NCBI GenBank assembly: GCA_014529385.2
Contig: CM043945.1
Coordinates: 141,650,241-141,714,240 of the forward strand
Direction of reading: 5' to 3'
DNA: 64,000 nt
DNA from: Adiantum capillus-veneris
Taxonomy: Eukaryota; Streptophyta; Polypodiopsida; Polypodiales; Pteridaceae
This document shows, one piece after another, positions 52,238 to 64,000 of this stretch (positions are counted from its first letter, which is position 1; the number at the start of each line of letters is the position of its first letter). A program made the position numbers and the translations under genes. Under the pieces are notes generated by a model that had not been told where the DNA came from, searched no databases, and saw nothing but the letters and a program-made list of their open reading frames with translations.

Positions 52238-53524
52238 ATGTGGTGTGACAGTCTCGATCATATCAGGAGTGACTGTGATGAATTTGCAGAAGCCAAACGT
52301 AAAGACGTGGTTTTCTGGAAGGATGGGTTAATACATCTTTGGGAGACAAGTTTGCCCTTAAAGACCAAATATGGGAAAGGAGGGATGAAGAAGAGTATGG
52401 AAGAAATGCTGGATGGACATCATGTCAATGTAGCTGAGGCATTGACTTATGGAGTGCAAATTGAAAGTAGTTTACAGGAAAAACCAATTGAAGTTTCCCA
52501 CAAAAAGGGAGTTTTTTGGCCATATGCTATGACAACAGTAAGAAAGGGAAAGGTTGGATATCAACAGTTATGTCAAGTGGGGAATTGCATTAGGAAGACT
52601 ACTGGATGGGAGGATCCTATTGACTCCCTCTCGATATACGCATATATAGCAAAATCTCAAAATAATGAGGCTTTTGTCGAAGAAAAGCGAAAAAGGGAAG
52701 AGGATTCGGTAGGAACTTCAAAGAAGACGACTAGATCAACAGCACAAAAAGAAAAGGAATCTAACTCAGGTGTGGCTCCTACTCCACCTGATGTTCCGAT
52801 GGATGAAGCCGAGAAGGAGAAGAAAGTAGGGAAAGCTCGAAGCCCGTCATATAAACTAAGGTCTGATATTGAACAAGCAATTGATGTTAAGAGGGTACTG
52901 GAAGAGCGGATTCTAAGCAGCCAAGTGGTGTTTACCCTAGGAGAGATCCTAGGTATTGCAAAGCGGGAATTTCATGATAGCGTCATTGAACTTACGAAGA
53001 GAAAGCGTCAAGTACTATACGGGCCCGAGAATGATCCAACCAGAACACAGGGAGTGCAGAGTATTAATGAACAAATTGAAGCCATATTGAGCAGTGTGAA
53101 TGAAGAAGAATTTGGGGATGATGAATGGGGAAGCATAGTTGACAACAACGAGTTTTCAAGGCAGGTCAAGCATATCATATTTCAAGAGGATGAGTATTGT
53201 GAAGAAGTACCTCTAAGTCATTTTACGTGGAATCATTGGGCCAGAGCTACTATTGAAACTTTGGTAAAGATAGGCGATTTGGACGAGCCAGTTGTTGCAT
53301 TGGTAGACCATGGTTCAGAAGTTAACCTTATGTCAAAAATCTTATATTCAAATGGAAAGTGGCCCGTTGATGTCGAACATGGGTGGCGTATTCGAGCTGC
53401 TAATGAACAATCAGGTGATTTGTATGGTGCATGTCCTAATGTTAAAGTAACTATAGGAGATGTGAGTGATGAACATAATTTATTTGTGCAAGAGCACTCA
53501 ACCTATCCAATTATATTGGGATAG
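52238..53524 (+). pseudogene. Fungal-like Ty3 element 1: zinc knuckle, linker and protease
   Basis: A 428-residue open frame begins at the zinc knuckle. It has a Lys/Glu-rich linker and ends in an aspartic protease with VVALVDHGSEVNLMSKILYS, GDLYGACPNVKVTIGD and STYPIILG. The active site is D-H-G rather than D-S/T-G. A TAG at 53,522 replaces the Gln expected before PYI. From memory of protein families, the DHGSE and GDLYGACP motifs are characteristic of a Ty3 lineage common in fungi; a database search is needed to confirm. Confidence 0.82.
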
Positions 53525-54561
53525 CCTTATATTACTGTGGTGCGAATGGAAACTAAGGTTTTGGATGATGGATCTACGTATGCCAGGATCCGAAGTCATA
53601 ATGGGAAGAAAGTAGTACAATTTTTAAATGTTTGCGTATATCATGCTAGGAACAGGGACACCTTAAGGGATCATCCATTGCTAAGTTAACAAAGGAATTT
53701 AAGGAGAACAGGGGATTCTCAGATTTTTCCAAAGTGCCATTGTAAAGTGAGACTATGATGGTGCTTTGAAGGAGAAGTTCTCGCTAACGGGGCAGGTGTT
53801 TCCGGAGAGGCTTTTTCTTCAAGATTTCTGGGTTTATCTTCAGAAGGATCAGTATCATACAGGAAATTCAACGACTTATGAAAATGGGAGAAGAAACATG
53901 TTTGCAATGCCCAAGGTATGTTACAGGAATGTGAGTTATTGGATCCAAATGAAGCAATTTCAGGAATTTTTGAAGAATATGCATTTGTGGACACAATGGG
54001 AGAATTGGATGCAGCTATGCAATCCAAAGATCAAGCTATGAGCGAGATTGTCAAGGTAAACTCTCTGGATATGTATGATGTCCTTTTTCAATTCAAAGCA
54101 GAGTTGGATGCGGAGGAAATATAGGTGAATACAAAATACAAAACAGTGGCAAAGAGGTCAGACATGTGGCTACTCCGTTGCCAAAAGAGAGTGACACGGT
54201 TATGGAGAAAGCATCTCGACAACCTATTCTCTGAGATCCACATAAAATTGGGCACTCATTTACTGAAGAAACTTTACAAGAATTACAAATCGATGATGCA
54301 AATTTTTTAAATCAAGAAGAAATAGCATGTTTTCAAGAAATGTTAAAAAAGCATGGGAAGGATTTTGCTTTCAAAACAGGAGATTGGATGTGTGGATCCT
54401 AGTGTTGTGGCTCCCATGGTAATCTTCACTGTGCCACATCTCCCTTGGAATCTATGACCTATACCTACTCCGAAAGCTCATCTTCCTAAGTTGGTCGATC
54501 TGTTAAATGAGAAGATAAAGATGGGCAATTTGGAGCCCTCTTGTGCTCCTTACTCTAACAT
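53525..54561 (+). pseudogene. Fungal-like Ty3 element 1: protease-RT linker and RT N-terminus
   Basis: Broken frames encode PYITVVRMETKVLDDGSTYA, later GCVDPSVVAPMVIFTVPHLP and LEPSCAPYSNMWFTF, matching copy 2 at 62,345-62,545. Frameshifts occur at several points. Confidence 0.75.
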
Positions 54562-55875
54562 GTGGTTTACGTTCCCAAGAAGAATGATACGTTAAGGTTT
54601 ATACAAGATATGCAGCCATTAAACAAGGTAACTATTAGAAATGTAGGTACAGGTCCAGTGGTTGATGAATTTGTTGAGGCTTTCGCAGGAAGAGACATTT
54701 ATTCTATGGGAGACTTGTATTCAGGTTATGATCAATTTCAACTGGCTAGACAAAGCAAGGATTTGACAACTATGTGTACTCTTTTGGGGTTAGTAAGAAT
54801 GTGTACATTGCCACAGGATGCAACTAACTCAGTTGCACACATGATGAACGGAATGAACAAAGTGCTACGGGATTTCATTCCCCAGATCACTATGCCATTT
54901 ATTGACGACGTGCCGATAAAAGGGTGTGACGAGGGTGAAAAAGACGAAGCCAAAGATCAGAGGGGGTGCAAACCTTTTGTGGCTAACCATATTGTTGATT
55001 GTGACAGGATATTATCTAGGCTTGAAGAGGTCAACCTTACACTCTCAGGTCAAAAGTCTATGTTTGGGGTCAAGGAAGTTTTGATTGTGGGACACTTATG
55101 TGGACCATCTAGTAGAAGACCGAGCCCTGCCAAAGTGGAGGCTATACAAAAGATGAAGGAGACATGCAGTTCAGTTTACAGAAGTGCGAATATTTTTAGG
55201 TGCATGTGTTTTCTACTTGATATGGTTACCCCATTTTTCACATGTTGCAGATGTTTTATACCAGTTACTCAGGAAAGGACAAAATTTGTTTGGCAAGAAG
55301 TACACTCGAGAGCTGTGCGAAAACTAAAAAAGATGTTACAAGAGGCTCCTACATTAACAAAGGCGGACTATAAAAGTGGAAAGCCAATTATTGTGATGGT
55401 TGACACGAGTCCTACAGGTATTGGATGGGCTATTGGACAGGATGATGAGCAAAGACAAAGGTATGCTATCAGATTTGGTGCTAAAGTGTTAAGTGCTCGA
55501 CAGAGAGCATATCCGCAGGTTAAAAGGGAACTTTGGCGTGCAGCAACTACACTAAGGTGTGACAAAGAGTACTTTATCGGTGCTTCTGTAGTAGTAGAGA
55601 CATATTGCTTACCATTGCTTGGAATGATGAGAAGTTGTTCTACACCAGATATAGCCATGCTACGTTGGATAGCATATGTTAAGTCATTAAACCATGAGTT
55701 TCAACATATTGCAGGAAAAGATAATCCGGTGGCTGATATGCTATCCAGGGCTAGGTTTGAAGATGAAGAGACGATGATTTCTGAAGCTGATGATGTGGGA
55801 CTGAAGTTCTTTACCTCTTCGAAACTGCATGTAGAATGTAGAAACACGGTTTTTGCATTACAGTCTTTTGCCTAG
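54562..55875 (+). pseudogene. Fungal-like Ty3 element 1: RT and RNase H
   Basis: A 437-residue open frame holds RT motifs RFIQDMQPLNKVTIRN, GDLYSGYDQFQL and a catalytic PFIDDVPIKG. RNase H follows with VMVDTSPTGIGW, VKRELW and DNPVADMLSRARF. Compared with family A the spacing and motifs are quite different, supporting a separate lineage. A frameshift probably lies near 55,180 (SSVYRSANIFRC), where a conserved RFLGAC-like motif should be. Confidence 0.88.
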
Positions 55876-55892
55876 GACAAGTACAAAGGTGA

Positions 55893-56538
55893 ATGGTTGC
55901 TGATTGGGAGATATTTGAGTACAATAAAGAAGCAGGAGGATTGGACCGAACAAGAGTTTATGGGTATTTCTTGCAGGATGGGTTTCTATGGCGGCATCCA
56001 AAGAAGCGTAGAGGAACCCCTCAACGAGTTGTTTGTGATAAGGTAACACAACTTCAAGTACTTAAAGAATTTCATGAGTCGCTATGGGCAGGACACAAGG
56101 GAGTTTGGGACACTTTTGCTAAAACAAAGAACGATTTTGGTGGAAGGGTATGTATAAAGATCTGGAGCACTTTGTTGAAACTTGTTCTGTATGTCAAACG
56201 TACTCAAATGTTAAGCATCGAGATGGATGACACCCAACATATCCATTGTGCATGCATTTCAAATGGGTAGTTGACTTGATTACAATGCCCACAGGATTAT
56301 GGCAAATGAGATACATCGTGCTTTCTAGGGAAGATTTGACGAACCAGGTTGAAGGGAGGGCTTTGCGAACCAAAGCTACAAGTATGGTATGCAAATTTTT
56401 GTAGAAGATGTGATATGTAGATATGGTTGTGTTGGGAAAATTGTTGCATATAGAGGAGAGGTGGATGCTGACGAAGCCACAAATGCCTATTGGAGGGGGG
56501 ACCGGCTCCACATAAATCTGGTCCTCAATTGTTGTCAT
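55893..56538 (+). pseudogene. Fungal-like Ty3 element 1: integrase (decayed)
   Basis: The zinc domain starts in FLQDGFLWRHPKKRRG with HESLWAGHKGVWDTF; the CX2C pair is readable in a shifted frame (CSVCQ). The core segment WVVDLITMPTGLWQMRYIVL, then EDLTNQVEGRALRTKATSMV, is readable from 56,262. The second Asp region is damaged. Similarity fades after about 56,500; no polypurine tract or 3' LTR was found. Confidence 0.72.
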
Positions 56539-56817
56539 GTTCTCTAAATTCTCTCTCTTGCAAAAGTATTGTTCATGACAAGTTAACTAATTGCTATGAT
56601 TATGCTGCTATATTCAATTATGTTCACCAGCTATGCTCACAAAGTCATTTCTCAAAAGTACTCTCATTAATTTCCGCTACTCTCAAATTAAATAGGCCAA
56701 TTCCATTACATCGTGTTTGGAGAAAAATATACACGTGGGTTGTACCCCACTTTCCTCACTATTCTTGGAACCCCCACATCATGAAAACATAGCGGAACTG
56801 GATCAATCACCCCTAAG
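56539..56817. other. Unassigned spacer
   Basis: No motif recognised; it lies between the integrase remnant and a candidate copia LTR. Confidence 0.4.
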
Positions 56818-57034
56818 TGTGGAAAAGCAGGGGAGCACTAGGTGAAGTGCGTGAGCGAGAGAGTGTGTGAGTGTGTGCAACAGTGGAGAGGAGAGGAGAA
56901 GAGGAGACCTTATGTTTGCAGGGGCTAAAACTCACTCTCTACATGTGAGCCTCCTTATTCGATTATGTACAAAATGAATAAGTATAGTAGGCAAGCACCT
57001 GGACTAACCGGCCACATGGGGCTTTACGCCAACA
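56818..57034 (-). repeat. Candidate LTR of a copia remnant
   Basis: On the minus strand a purine tract TACGTGGGAGGT (57,035-57,046) is followed by TGTTGGCG. A matching TGT on the plus strand at 56,818 would give a 217-bp LTR. There is no second LTR to compare. Confidence 0.35.
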
Positions 57035-57166
57035 ACCTCCCACGTAAAGGCCAATGTGGCCGTGAGAGAGAAAAAAAAAACCGTACAAAACCTGTATAAG
57101 GCCATCACAAGTATGACCTGAGCCAACACCCACTGGCTCACTGAATCTGTGTGCATCTAGCTCTAA

Positions 57167-57517
57167 TCATAGAGAAAGTATAGAGTGATTGACTCCATCC
57201 TCCTCACCAAAGCCGCACACATCCTGCAGGTATCTCACCATACGCTGCAAAGTGCCCCTATGCTCAAGGCCAACGTCAGTCATCACTGCACGACTGATTG
57301 CTTCCACTGCAAATGCACCTACTACAAATGCAATCTCGGGTCTCAAGATCAATATCTTGTACATGAGACTCCCAAATGCTGATGCAATCCTAGCAATATC
57401 TGCCAATCTGATCATCTCAGTCAAATCTAGCTCAGAATTCCACTCATGGAAATCACTGTGACACCCGAACTCCGATCCCTGGAATCCATCCTCGTGTTCA
57501 TCGCTTGTCACATGCAC
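57167..57517 (-). pseudogene. Copia RT-RNase H remnant
   Basis: The segment ARIASAFGSLMYKILILRPEI followed by LEHRGTLQRMVRYLQDV resembles the copia region between RT and RNase H (GSLMY-x-RPDI, then RYLKG). The adjoining frame at 57,538-57,720 is not recognised. This is a weak call from one motif block. Confidence 0.45.
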
Positions 57518-57779
57518 ACCAAGAGCATCTGTCTATCCTAAACCCTGTGTTGTTCCATGACTGACTGAATCACAACTAAATCCTCAGCACTCAAGCCATC
57601 CATATCCATCATCGTATCCACGAATGACATGCCTTGCTGCACAATTGTCTGCACAACTGGCTCAGCATGCTCACAAACTGGAGTATCATGCAACCTATCT
57701 GCAAAGGAGACATGCCTCATCTCTCTGAATGGTTGCGTGATTACAAAGACTATGTCGTCTCATACGTGATGTACTCACA

Positions 57780-58700
<921 letters not shown>

Positions 58701-59860
58701 TATATATATATAATAAAATCACTCGTTCCCACACACATACACTCTTGATACTTACACACAAACGCTCTCCCACACGCCTACTCTAGCCGACACACACACA
58801 TACACACAGAACCCCATATACTATAAACACACACCCATTTACGCACTCACAAGCACGCACATTCAAACACTCACGTACACACACAATACACGCACGCCAT
58901 ACGCACCCACAAAAGCTGGTAAAAAAAGCAAAGGAATTTGACCTCAACGCCCAATACCAAAGAAGAAGGACGGCCAAGTCACGTAGTGGAAACATCAAAT
59001 CAAGAAGTGACGTCGAAGGCATGCCCTGACCGACCTCGAAACTGGCAAATAGCTACACCGACACACCAGCAAAGCCCGCCATTCATCAACATGTCGTCCA
59101 TGACGCATCTCCACAGTAACATCTGTAGGGTATTATTATTTTTTGGTTTCAAGGCAAAAATCTTGTATATAAAAAACCCATCGTAAATTGCCATTTCTCT
59201 CTAGGTAATGGTCACAAAGGTCCACCTAGGAGATATCATTTTAAAATTCTCCTAAAACAAAGCAAGGGTCAACCATTTGGGAACCAACTAATCTTGTTCT
59301 TCAAAACCTTACAAAAATACCTTTTATACCATGGCTAAGGGTTTTATATATACAAGGGCGGTTACTTCAAAATGAAGTAACCTATCCGGGAAAATTGTCT
59401 AGCGTATGATATAGCTTGGAAGCTAATAGCCCCGGATTTTGCACGAATGAAAAGTAAACAAAGATTTAATGGTTTTTTTAATGGTAAATTTACATTCAAC
59501 TTTGTGTTACTCATGTTCAAAAGACCTTTCGAGCATCTTCTTCTCTTGAAAAAGCATTTGTAGTCGGAGTTTTCTAAGAAGAAGTAGAATGTGTTTAGAG
59601 AAAGAGATAAGGAGAGATTTTCATCCCTTGCAAGCACACACACACACATGGATGGAAGCAAAACCTTGTTCTTCTTCATCTTCCCAAAGTCGAGATAAGA
59701 GGTATACATAACATGTAGGGGAAAATTACAATATAAAAGGGAGCTGATACAACGGTCTAGTATGAACTTCGTGTAAGTGAGGCAAATGGACAAGTTTACC
59801 ATCACTTTGGTAGGTAGACCAACTCATTGTAGTACAACTATAATATCACTAGCAAAGATA
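58701..59860. other. CA-rich then AT-rich spacer; possible copia LTR at right
   Basis: A short TA run (58,701-58,712) and many CACACA stretches occur up to 58,900. No protein is recognised. The right part should include the LTR that starts at 59,917 on the minus strand, but its other end is not identified. Confidence 0.4.
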
Positions 59861-59917
59861 TGTGTATCCACCAAGGCACACTAGTGATGGTGACTGTTTG
59901 AGCTTGACATCTCAACA
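59861..59917 (-). mobile_element. Start of copia 3' LTR (minus)
   Basis: On the minus strand polypurine CTTGAGGGGGAG (59,918-59,929) is followed by TGTTGAGATGTC, a typical copia LTR start; only this end is marked. Confidence 0.55.
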
Positions 59918-59930
59918 CTCCCCCTCAAGC

Positions 59931-60714
59931 TCAGCACAATCTCTTATATGCCAAGCATTGATCAAAATTGTTGTAGCCTCTCTGCTCCATGGCCTTCATG
60001 AAGATATTTGCAACCTTCTCATCCGTCACCATATACTCAAGATTGATGTCACTTGGTAAGACCCTCTCTCTGATAAAGTGGTAATGCACATCAATGTGCT
60101 TCATTTTGGCATGAAACATTGGGTTTTATGTTGTTGAGGTTGTCACAATAGATGAAAACCGGCCTCTATATATGGACTACAAAGTCTTGAAGTAGCAATC
60201 CCAACCATGCAACCTCACATACCTCTAGTGCAACATCCCTATACTCTACCTCTATACTTCAAAGAGCAATTGTAGGTTGCTTCTTGCAGATACATGTAAT
60301 AGCAACAATCCAAAGTGAAAACATGAACCCGTTGGTAGATCTATGATTGTATGTTCTACCAATCCAATCTGCATTTGTGCAATCAGAGAGTTGAAACTCT
60401 ATATCAGCCCTATAAAAGAGTGCATAATCCAAAGCACTTACATAGTGGAATGTGTGTATCTAAGTGTGGTTTCTTGGGAGACTACATAAACTGGCTCACC
60501 AATCCAATTGTGTAGCTCAATCACAATCATATCACGCTCTAGGTGCTTGCTTCAACTTATACAATGCTTTCTTTAACCTACTTACAAGTTCACATAGATT
60601 CATGTTTGCATAACCTTGTGGTTGTTCCATATACATAACTTCCTCCAAGTCTCCATTCAAAAAGTCATTCTTTACATCTATTTGTCTCAACACCCGTCCT
60701 AATGTTGCAACCAT
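59931..60714 (-). pseudogene. Copia RT and RNase H remnant
   Basis: The RT start is at 60,532-60,714 ([31 protein letters not shown]). RNase H follows at 60,480-59,931 with CTNADWIGRTYNHRSTNGF, CKKQPTIAL, EVEYRDVALEVCE and KHIDVHYHFIRERV. A deletion removes the RT catalytic YVDD region between them. Confidence 0.85.
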
Positions 60715-61430
60715 TATGAACGAGTACCTAGAGTAGTGTGAACAAAGTCGAGTTGACAGAGTTACCTTAGATAGACTAGTTATATATGGTAGAGTAGAAG
60801 TGGAGATCGAGGCATCCTTGGTCTATGTGTTTTTAGGGGAGAGTTTCTTGCCATAAGAGTATTTAGAAGATAGAATAAAGTGTTGAGAATAATTTTAGAG
60901 CTAATTCGTGTGTGGCTTTAGAGAAATGAAGTTCGTACTAGGTTAAAAAAACACACAAATTTCAAAGTTTTTGTAGTTGTTGCTTTTGAGAGTTTTTTTC
61001 TTTTGTTTTAGGAGTAGGATAGGTAGATGCATTTCTGGATGATGTTGTATCCACATTTTGGTTGAAATTTGTGTTAGTTTTTGCTTCTTGTGAAAATCAA
61101 TAAAAAGGAGTAAAGGAAGAGAAAAATTCACCCAACGAGTTCAATTTTTGTAAAAACTTTGATTTCTTGCAACCCATTAGACCTAAAGTGATAGCAAGAA
61201 GTTGTGGAAAAGTGGAATCTGGAAAAAACTATGCTTCTGCTGACTGGTAAGCAAAAATCAAAATTTTTGCACTAGCTACATGCTTGAAGAAGAAATTTTT
61301 GCCAAGCTTTGGACTAGAGGGGGATCTTGATACAAGGATCAGAATCATCAAGAGAAAATTGAGATTGGACATTTTCACGTGATGTTAGACGAAACCCTAC
61401 TCAGAAAGTGCAAGTGGGGCACTTATAAGA
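60715..61430. other. Unassigned spacer
   Basis: No coding similarity recognised; AT-rich. Confidence 0.4.
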
Positions 61431-62169
61431 GCCATATATTGGACTCGTAGATCATGGGTCAAAGATTAACTTCATGTCAAAGAGTTTATATCAAAAAGGA
61501 AAATGGCCAATTAATATTAATCAAGGATGAATGATTCGTGCAACACAAACTCATCAGGGGACCTGTATTGGATACGAAGCATGTGGTCCATTTCCTTACT
61601 GTTTGTGTGGACCATGAAAGGAAGCATGAAAGTTTTAGAGAGCAGCCCTTTCTTGCCAAAGAAGAACAAAGAATTCAAACACTACATGGGTATGAGGGGT
61701 TTTGTCCATGCACCATTGTAGAGAAATATTAGAGTGGTATAAGAAGAGAAAATTTCTTGCATAATGTATATGCAAAGAAGATGTTTTCTACAAGTTTTGT
61801 AGGAATAACTGACTATGGATCTATCACTTTTACAAAGAGTGATGACTTGAAGTGGGAAAAAAGACAACATGTAAATAGTGTATAGAAAGGTGTGAGGACC
61901 AATGGTTTAATAGAAGATGAGGAATGCACAACAAGAGTGTTTGATGAGTGTTCGTTTGTGGATACCATGCAAGACTTGGAGTCTTTAGTGGATTTCATTT
62001 GTGTGTTGGAGATGAGCTTGTGAAAGTATGCTCCATAGAAATATACAAAGTTATTGAGGATTTTGAAAATGCTCAATGTATTGATGTGTGAGTGGATACT
62101 AAGCATAAGTCTGTAGCAAAGAAAATGAAACCAATGGCATAACCTCTACCAAAAGAATGCACAAATAAG
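61431..62169 (+). pseudogene. Fungal-like Ty3 element 2: protease and linker
   Basis: Protease motif LVDHGSKINFMSKSLYQKGK then WPININQG, a TGA, and MIRATQTHQGTC align with element 1 at 53,305-53,430. Later a linker matches element 1 only loosely. It is decayed, with several stops. Confidence 0.75.
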
Positions 62170-62944
62170 ATGGAACAAGCTGCTTTGAAACCTAGTCTTC
62201 GTGACCCGAGCAATATTGGGCATAAGTTAACAAAGGATTCTTTAAAGGAGTTAAAGGCTTGTTGTGTGGACAATTTGATCGAAGTTGAAAAGATATGCTT
62301 TGACAAAATTCTCGCCAAGCACGCAAAGGATTTTGAATTTGAGCCACATGAGATAGGGTGTGTTGATCCTTCCACTGTTGCTCCTATGGTAATATTCACT
62401 ATCCCTTATGTACCTTGGGACTTGCGGCCCATTCTTGTTCTAAAGGCTCGTTTATTAAAACTCATTGAGTTACTCAATAAAAAGATAAAGATGGGTTTTC
62501 TGGAGCCTTATTGTGCTCCATATTCAAACAAATGGTTCACATTTCAAAAGAAAAACAATTACTTATGCTTTATCCAAGATATACGACCTGTGAACAAGGT
62601 CGCAATTATAAATGTGGGTACATGGACAATTGTAGATGAGTTTGCAGAGGCATTTGAGGAAGGAAAATATATTCTATGGGGGATTTTCACTCCGGGTTTG
62701 ATCAGTTCCAACAAGCAATGGAGCACATGGACTTGACTGCCATGAGAACACCTTTGAGTTTGGTGAGGATGTGCACCTTACCTCAGGGAGCAACTACTTT
62801 AGTTGCATAAGATGAATGATATGAACAAAGTCCTACGTGATTTCATATATCAAGCTATGATGCCATTTCTTGATGATGTGCCAATCAATGGATGTGATGT
62901 GGTTCAAGTATATGTAAAATCATATCAATGATTGTGATAAGATC
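62170..62944 (+). pseudogene. Fungal-like Ty3 element 2: RT
   Basis: A 188-residue frame to 62,736 has IGCVDPSTVAPMVIFTIPYV, LEPYCAPYSNKWFTF and FIQDIRPVNKVAIINVG. A frameshift near 62,660 breaks the GDLYSGYDQF motif. The catalytic MPFLDDVPINGC is readable near 62,861-62,896 in another frame. Confidence 0.85.
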
Positions 62945-63750
62945 TTGTCAAGGTTGGAAGAAGTTAACCTTATGTTGTCTAGGAAAAAGTCATTTTTTGA
63001 TGTGAATCAAGTTCTTATTGTAGGACATATGTGCGAGCCATATGATAGAAGGCCTTGTCCTGCAAAGATTGATGTAACTCAGAGAATGAAAGAGAAATGT
63101 ATAAATGTGACTGAGGCTCAAAGGTTCATGGGTGCATGTGTGTTTTATGTAATCTGGATTCCGCATTATGCACATGTAGCAAAAGCTTTGTATCAACTCT
63201 TGAGAAAGAACCAAAAATTCCAATGGGAAGAAATACATACACATGCCATGAATAAATTAAAGAAGTTGTTGCTTATGTCTCCAACTTTGAGAAAGGAAAA
63301 CTACGGATATGGAAGGCATGTGAATATTGTGACAATGGATACTAGCCCCATAGGAATTGGATGGGCGATTAGGCAAGATGATGATGATGACAAGAAATAT
63401 GTGGTGAGATTTGGAGAAAAAGTTATAAGTGCTTGTCATTGCAATTATCCATAGGTAAAAAGGGAACTATGTGTAGCAATCACATCACTGAAGTTTGATA
63501 AAGAGTATCTAATATTAGCAAATGTGATAGTGGAGACTGACTGCTTACCCTTCTTGTAATGATCACAAGCTGCTCAACTCTTGACATTGCTATGTTGAGA
63601 TGGATTGCCTACATAAACTCCTTAAATCTAGAATTTAAGCATATTGCAAGTAAAGACAATCTAGTTTTTTATATTCTTTCTAGAGCAAGATATGAAAATG
63701 AAGAAGAAATGGTTGTGGAGGGTGATGATGTAGGCAGGAGGTTTTGTTGA
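62945..63750 (+). pseudogene. Fungal-like Ty3 element 2: RT end and RNase H
   Basis: The 169-residue frame has VLIVGHMCEPYDRRPCPAKI, EAQRFMGACVFYVIWIPHYA and RNase H VTMDTSPIGIGWAI. A TAG at 63,452 and a further break near 63,556 precede the RNase H end (MLRWIAYINSLNLEFKHIAS). This copy retains the RFMGAC motif damaged in element 1. Confidence 0.88.
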
Positions 63751-64000
63751 ATCTCTCATGCTAAAGGTGATCAGTGCCTATTGAACACACTTGAGTAAAT
63801 CAACAAAGACGTATATCAAGGTGATTGGTTGCTCATTGGATGCTATTTGAGCACTTTGCCAAGGCAAGAAGGGTGGACTGATCAACAGTTCAAAAGAATA
63901 TGTAGAAAAGCCTATGGATATTTTTTAAAAGATGGGTACTTGTGGAAGCATCCAAGAAAAAGAAATGGAATGCCATTGAAAGTTGTGAATGATAAGGACA
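63751..64000 (+). pseudogene. Fungal-like Ty3 element 2: integrase start, cut by window
   Basis: This encodes GDWLLIGCYLSTLPRQEGWT, AYGYFLKDGYLWKHPRKRNG and VVNDKD, the integrase N-terminal region matching element 1 at 55,890-56,045. The element continues beyond the window. Confidence 0.78.

Noticed and set aside
51353-56538. Possible endogenous pararetrovirus (caulimovirid)
   Set aside because: An integrase follows RNase H and no movement-protein motif is seen, so it is an LTR retrotransposon.

Overview
The window looks like a transposon nest from a large, repeat-rich land-plant nuclear genome. I recognise no host gene, rRNA or tRNA. Nearly every coding signal belongs to LTR retrotransposons: Ty3/gypsy chromovirus-like (family A), Ty3/gypsy Tat-like with a second RNase H, an unusual Ty3 lineage whose protein motifs I associate with fungal elements, and Ty1/copia. 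This mix, with no single-copy gene in 64 kb, would fit a fern, another seed-free plant or a large-genome seed plant. The sequence alone does not settle the species.

Region 1 (1-21.4 kb and 26.9-34.1 kb) is a scrambled cluster of family A copies in both orientations: element I (minus, 1.5-8.3 kb), II (plus, 8.8-12.2 kb), III (minus, 12.3-15.5 kb), IV (plus, 15.5-18.1 kb), smaller pieces at 19-21.4 kb, and element V (plus, 27.8-34.1 kb). Their LTRs carry transcribed arrays of hairpin-forming units. Junctions are mosaic: inverted repeats, fragments of pol inside an LTR, and a gag N-terminus inverted relative to the gag core. A 1.1-kb repeat ('repeat A') lies at 1-920 and 18,066-19,192.

Region 2 (21,420-26,890) is a complete copia element with only 143-bp LTRs and a perfect 5-bp target duplication, inserted in a family A hairpin unit. 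Region 3 (about 35-41 kb) is an old minus-strand element in which only gag-like sequence is recognisable. Region 4 (41,687-50,408) is a young, complete Tat-like element on the minus strand: about 1.14-kb LTRs, a 4-bp target duplication and one gag-pol frame broken by two TAA codons. A solo LTR of the same family lies at 4,931-6,117 inside element I gag. Region 5 (51.3-56.5 kb and 61.4-64 kb) holds two decayed copies of the fungal-like Ty3 lineage, with copia remnants and CT microsatellites between them.

The most notable signal is a 72-codon open reading frame at 196-414, 18,471-18,689 and 48,309-48,527. The diverged versions have start and stop at the same positions and about 57% identity over the aligned 61 residues. 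Most conserved residues are encoded by different synonymous codons, which is what protein-level selection leaves. I cannot assign it a function.
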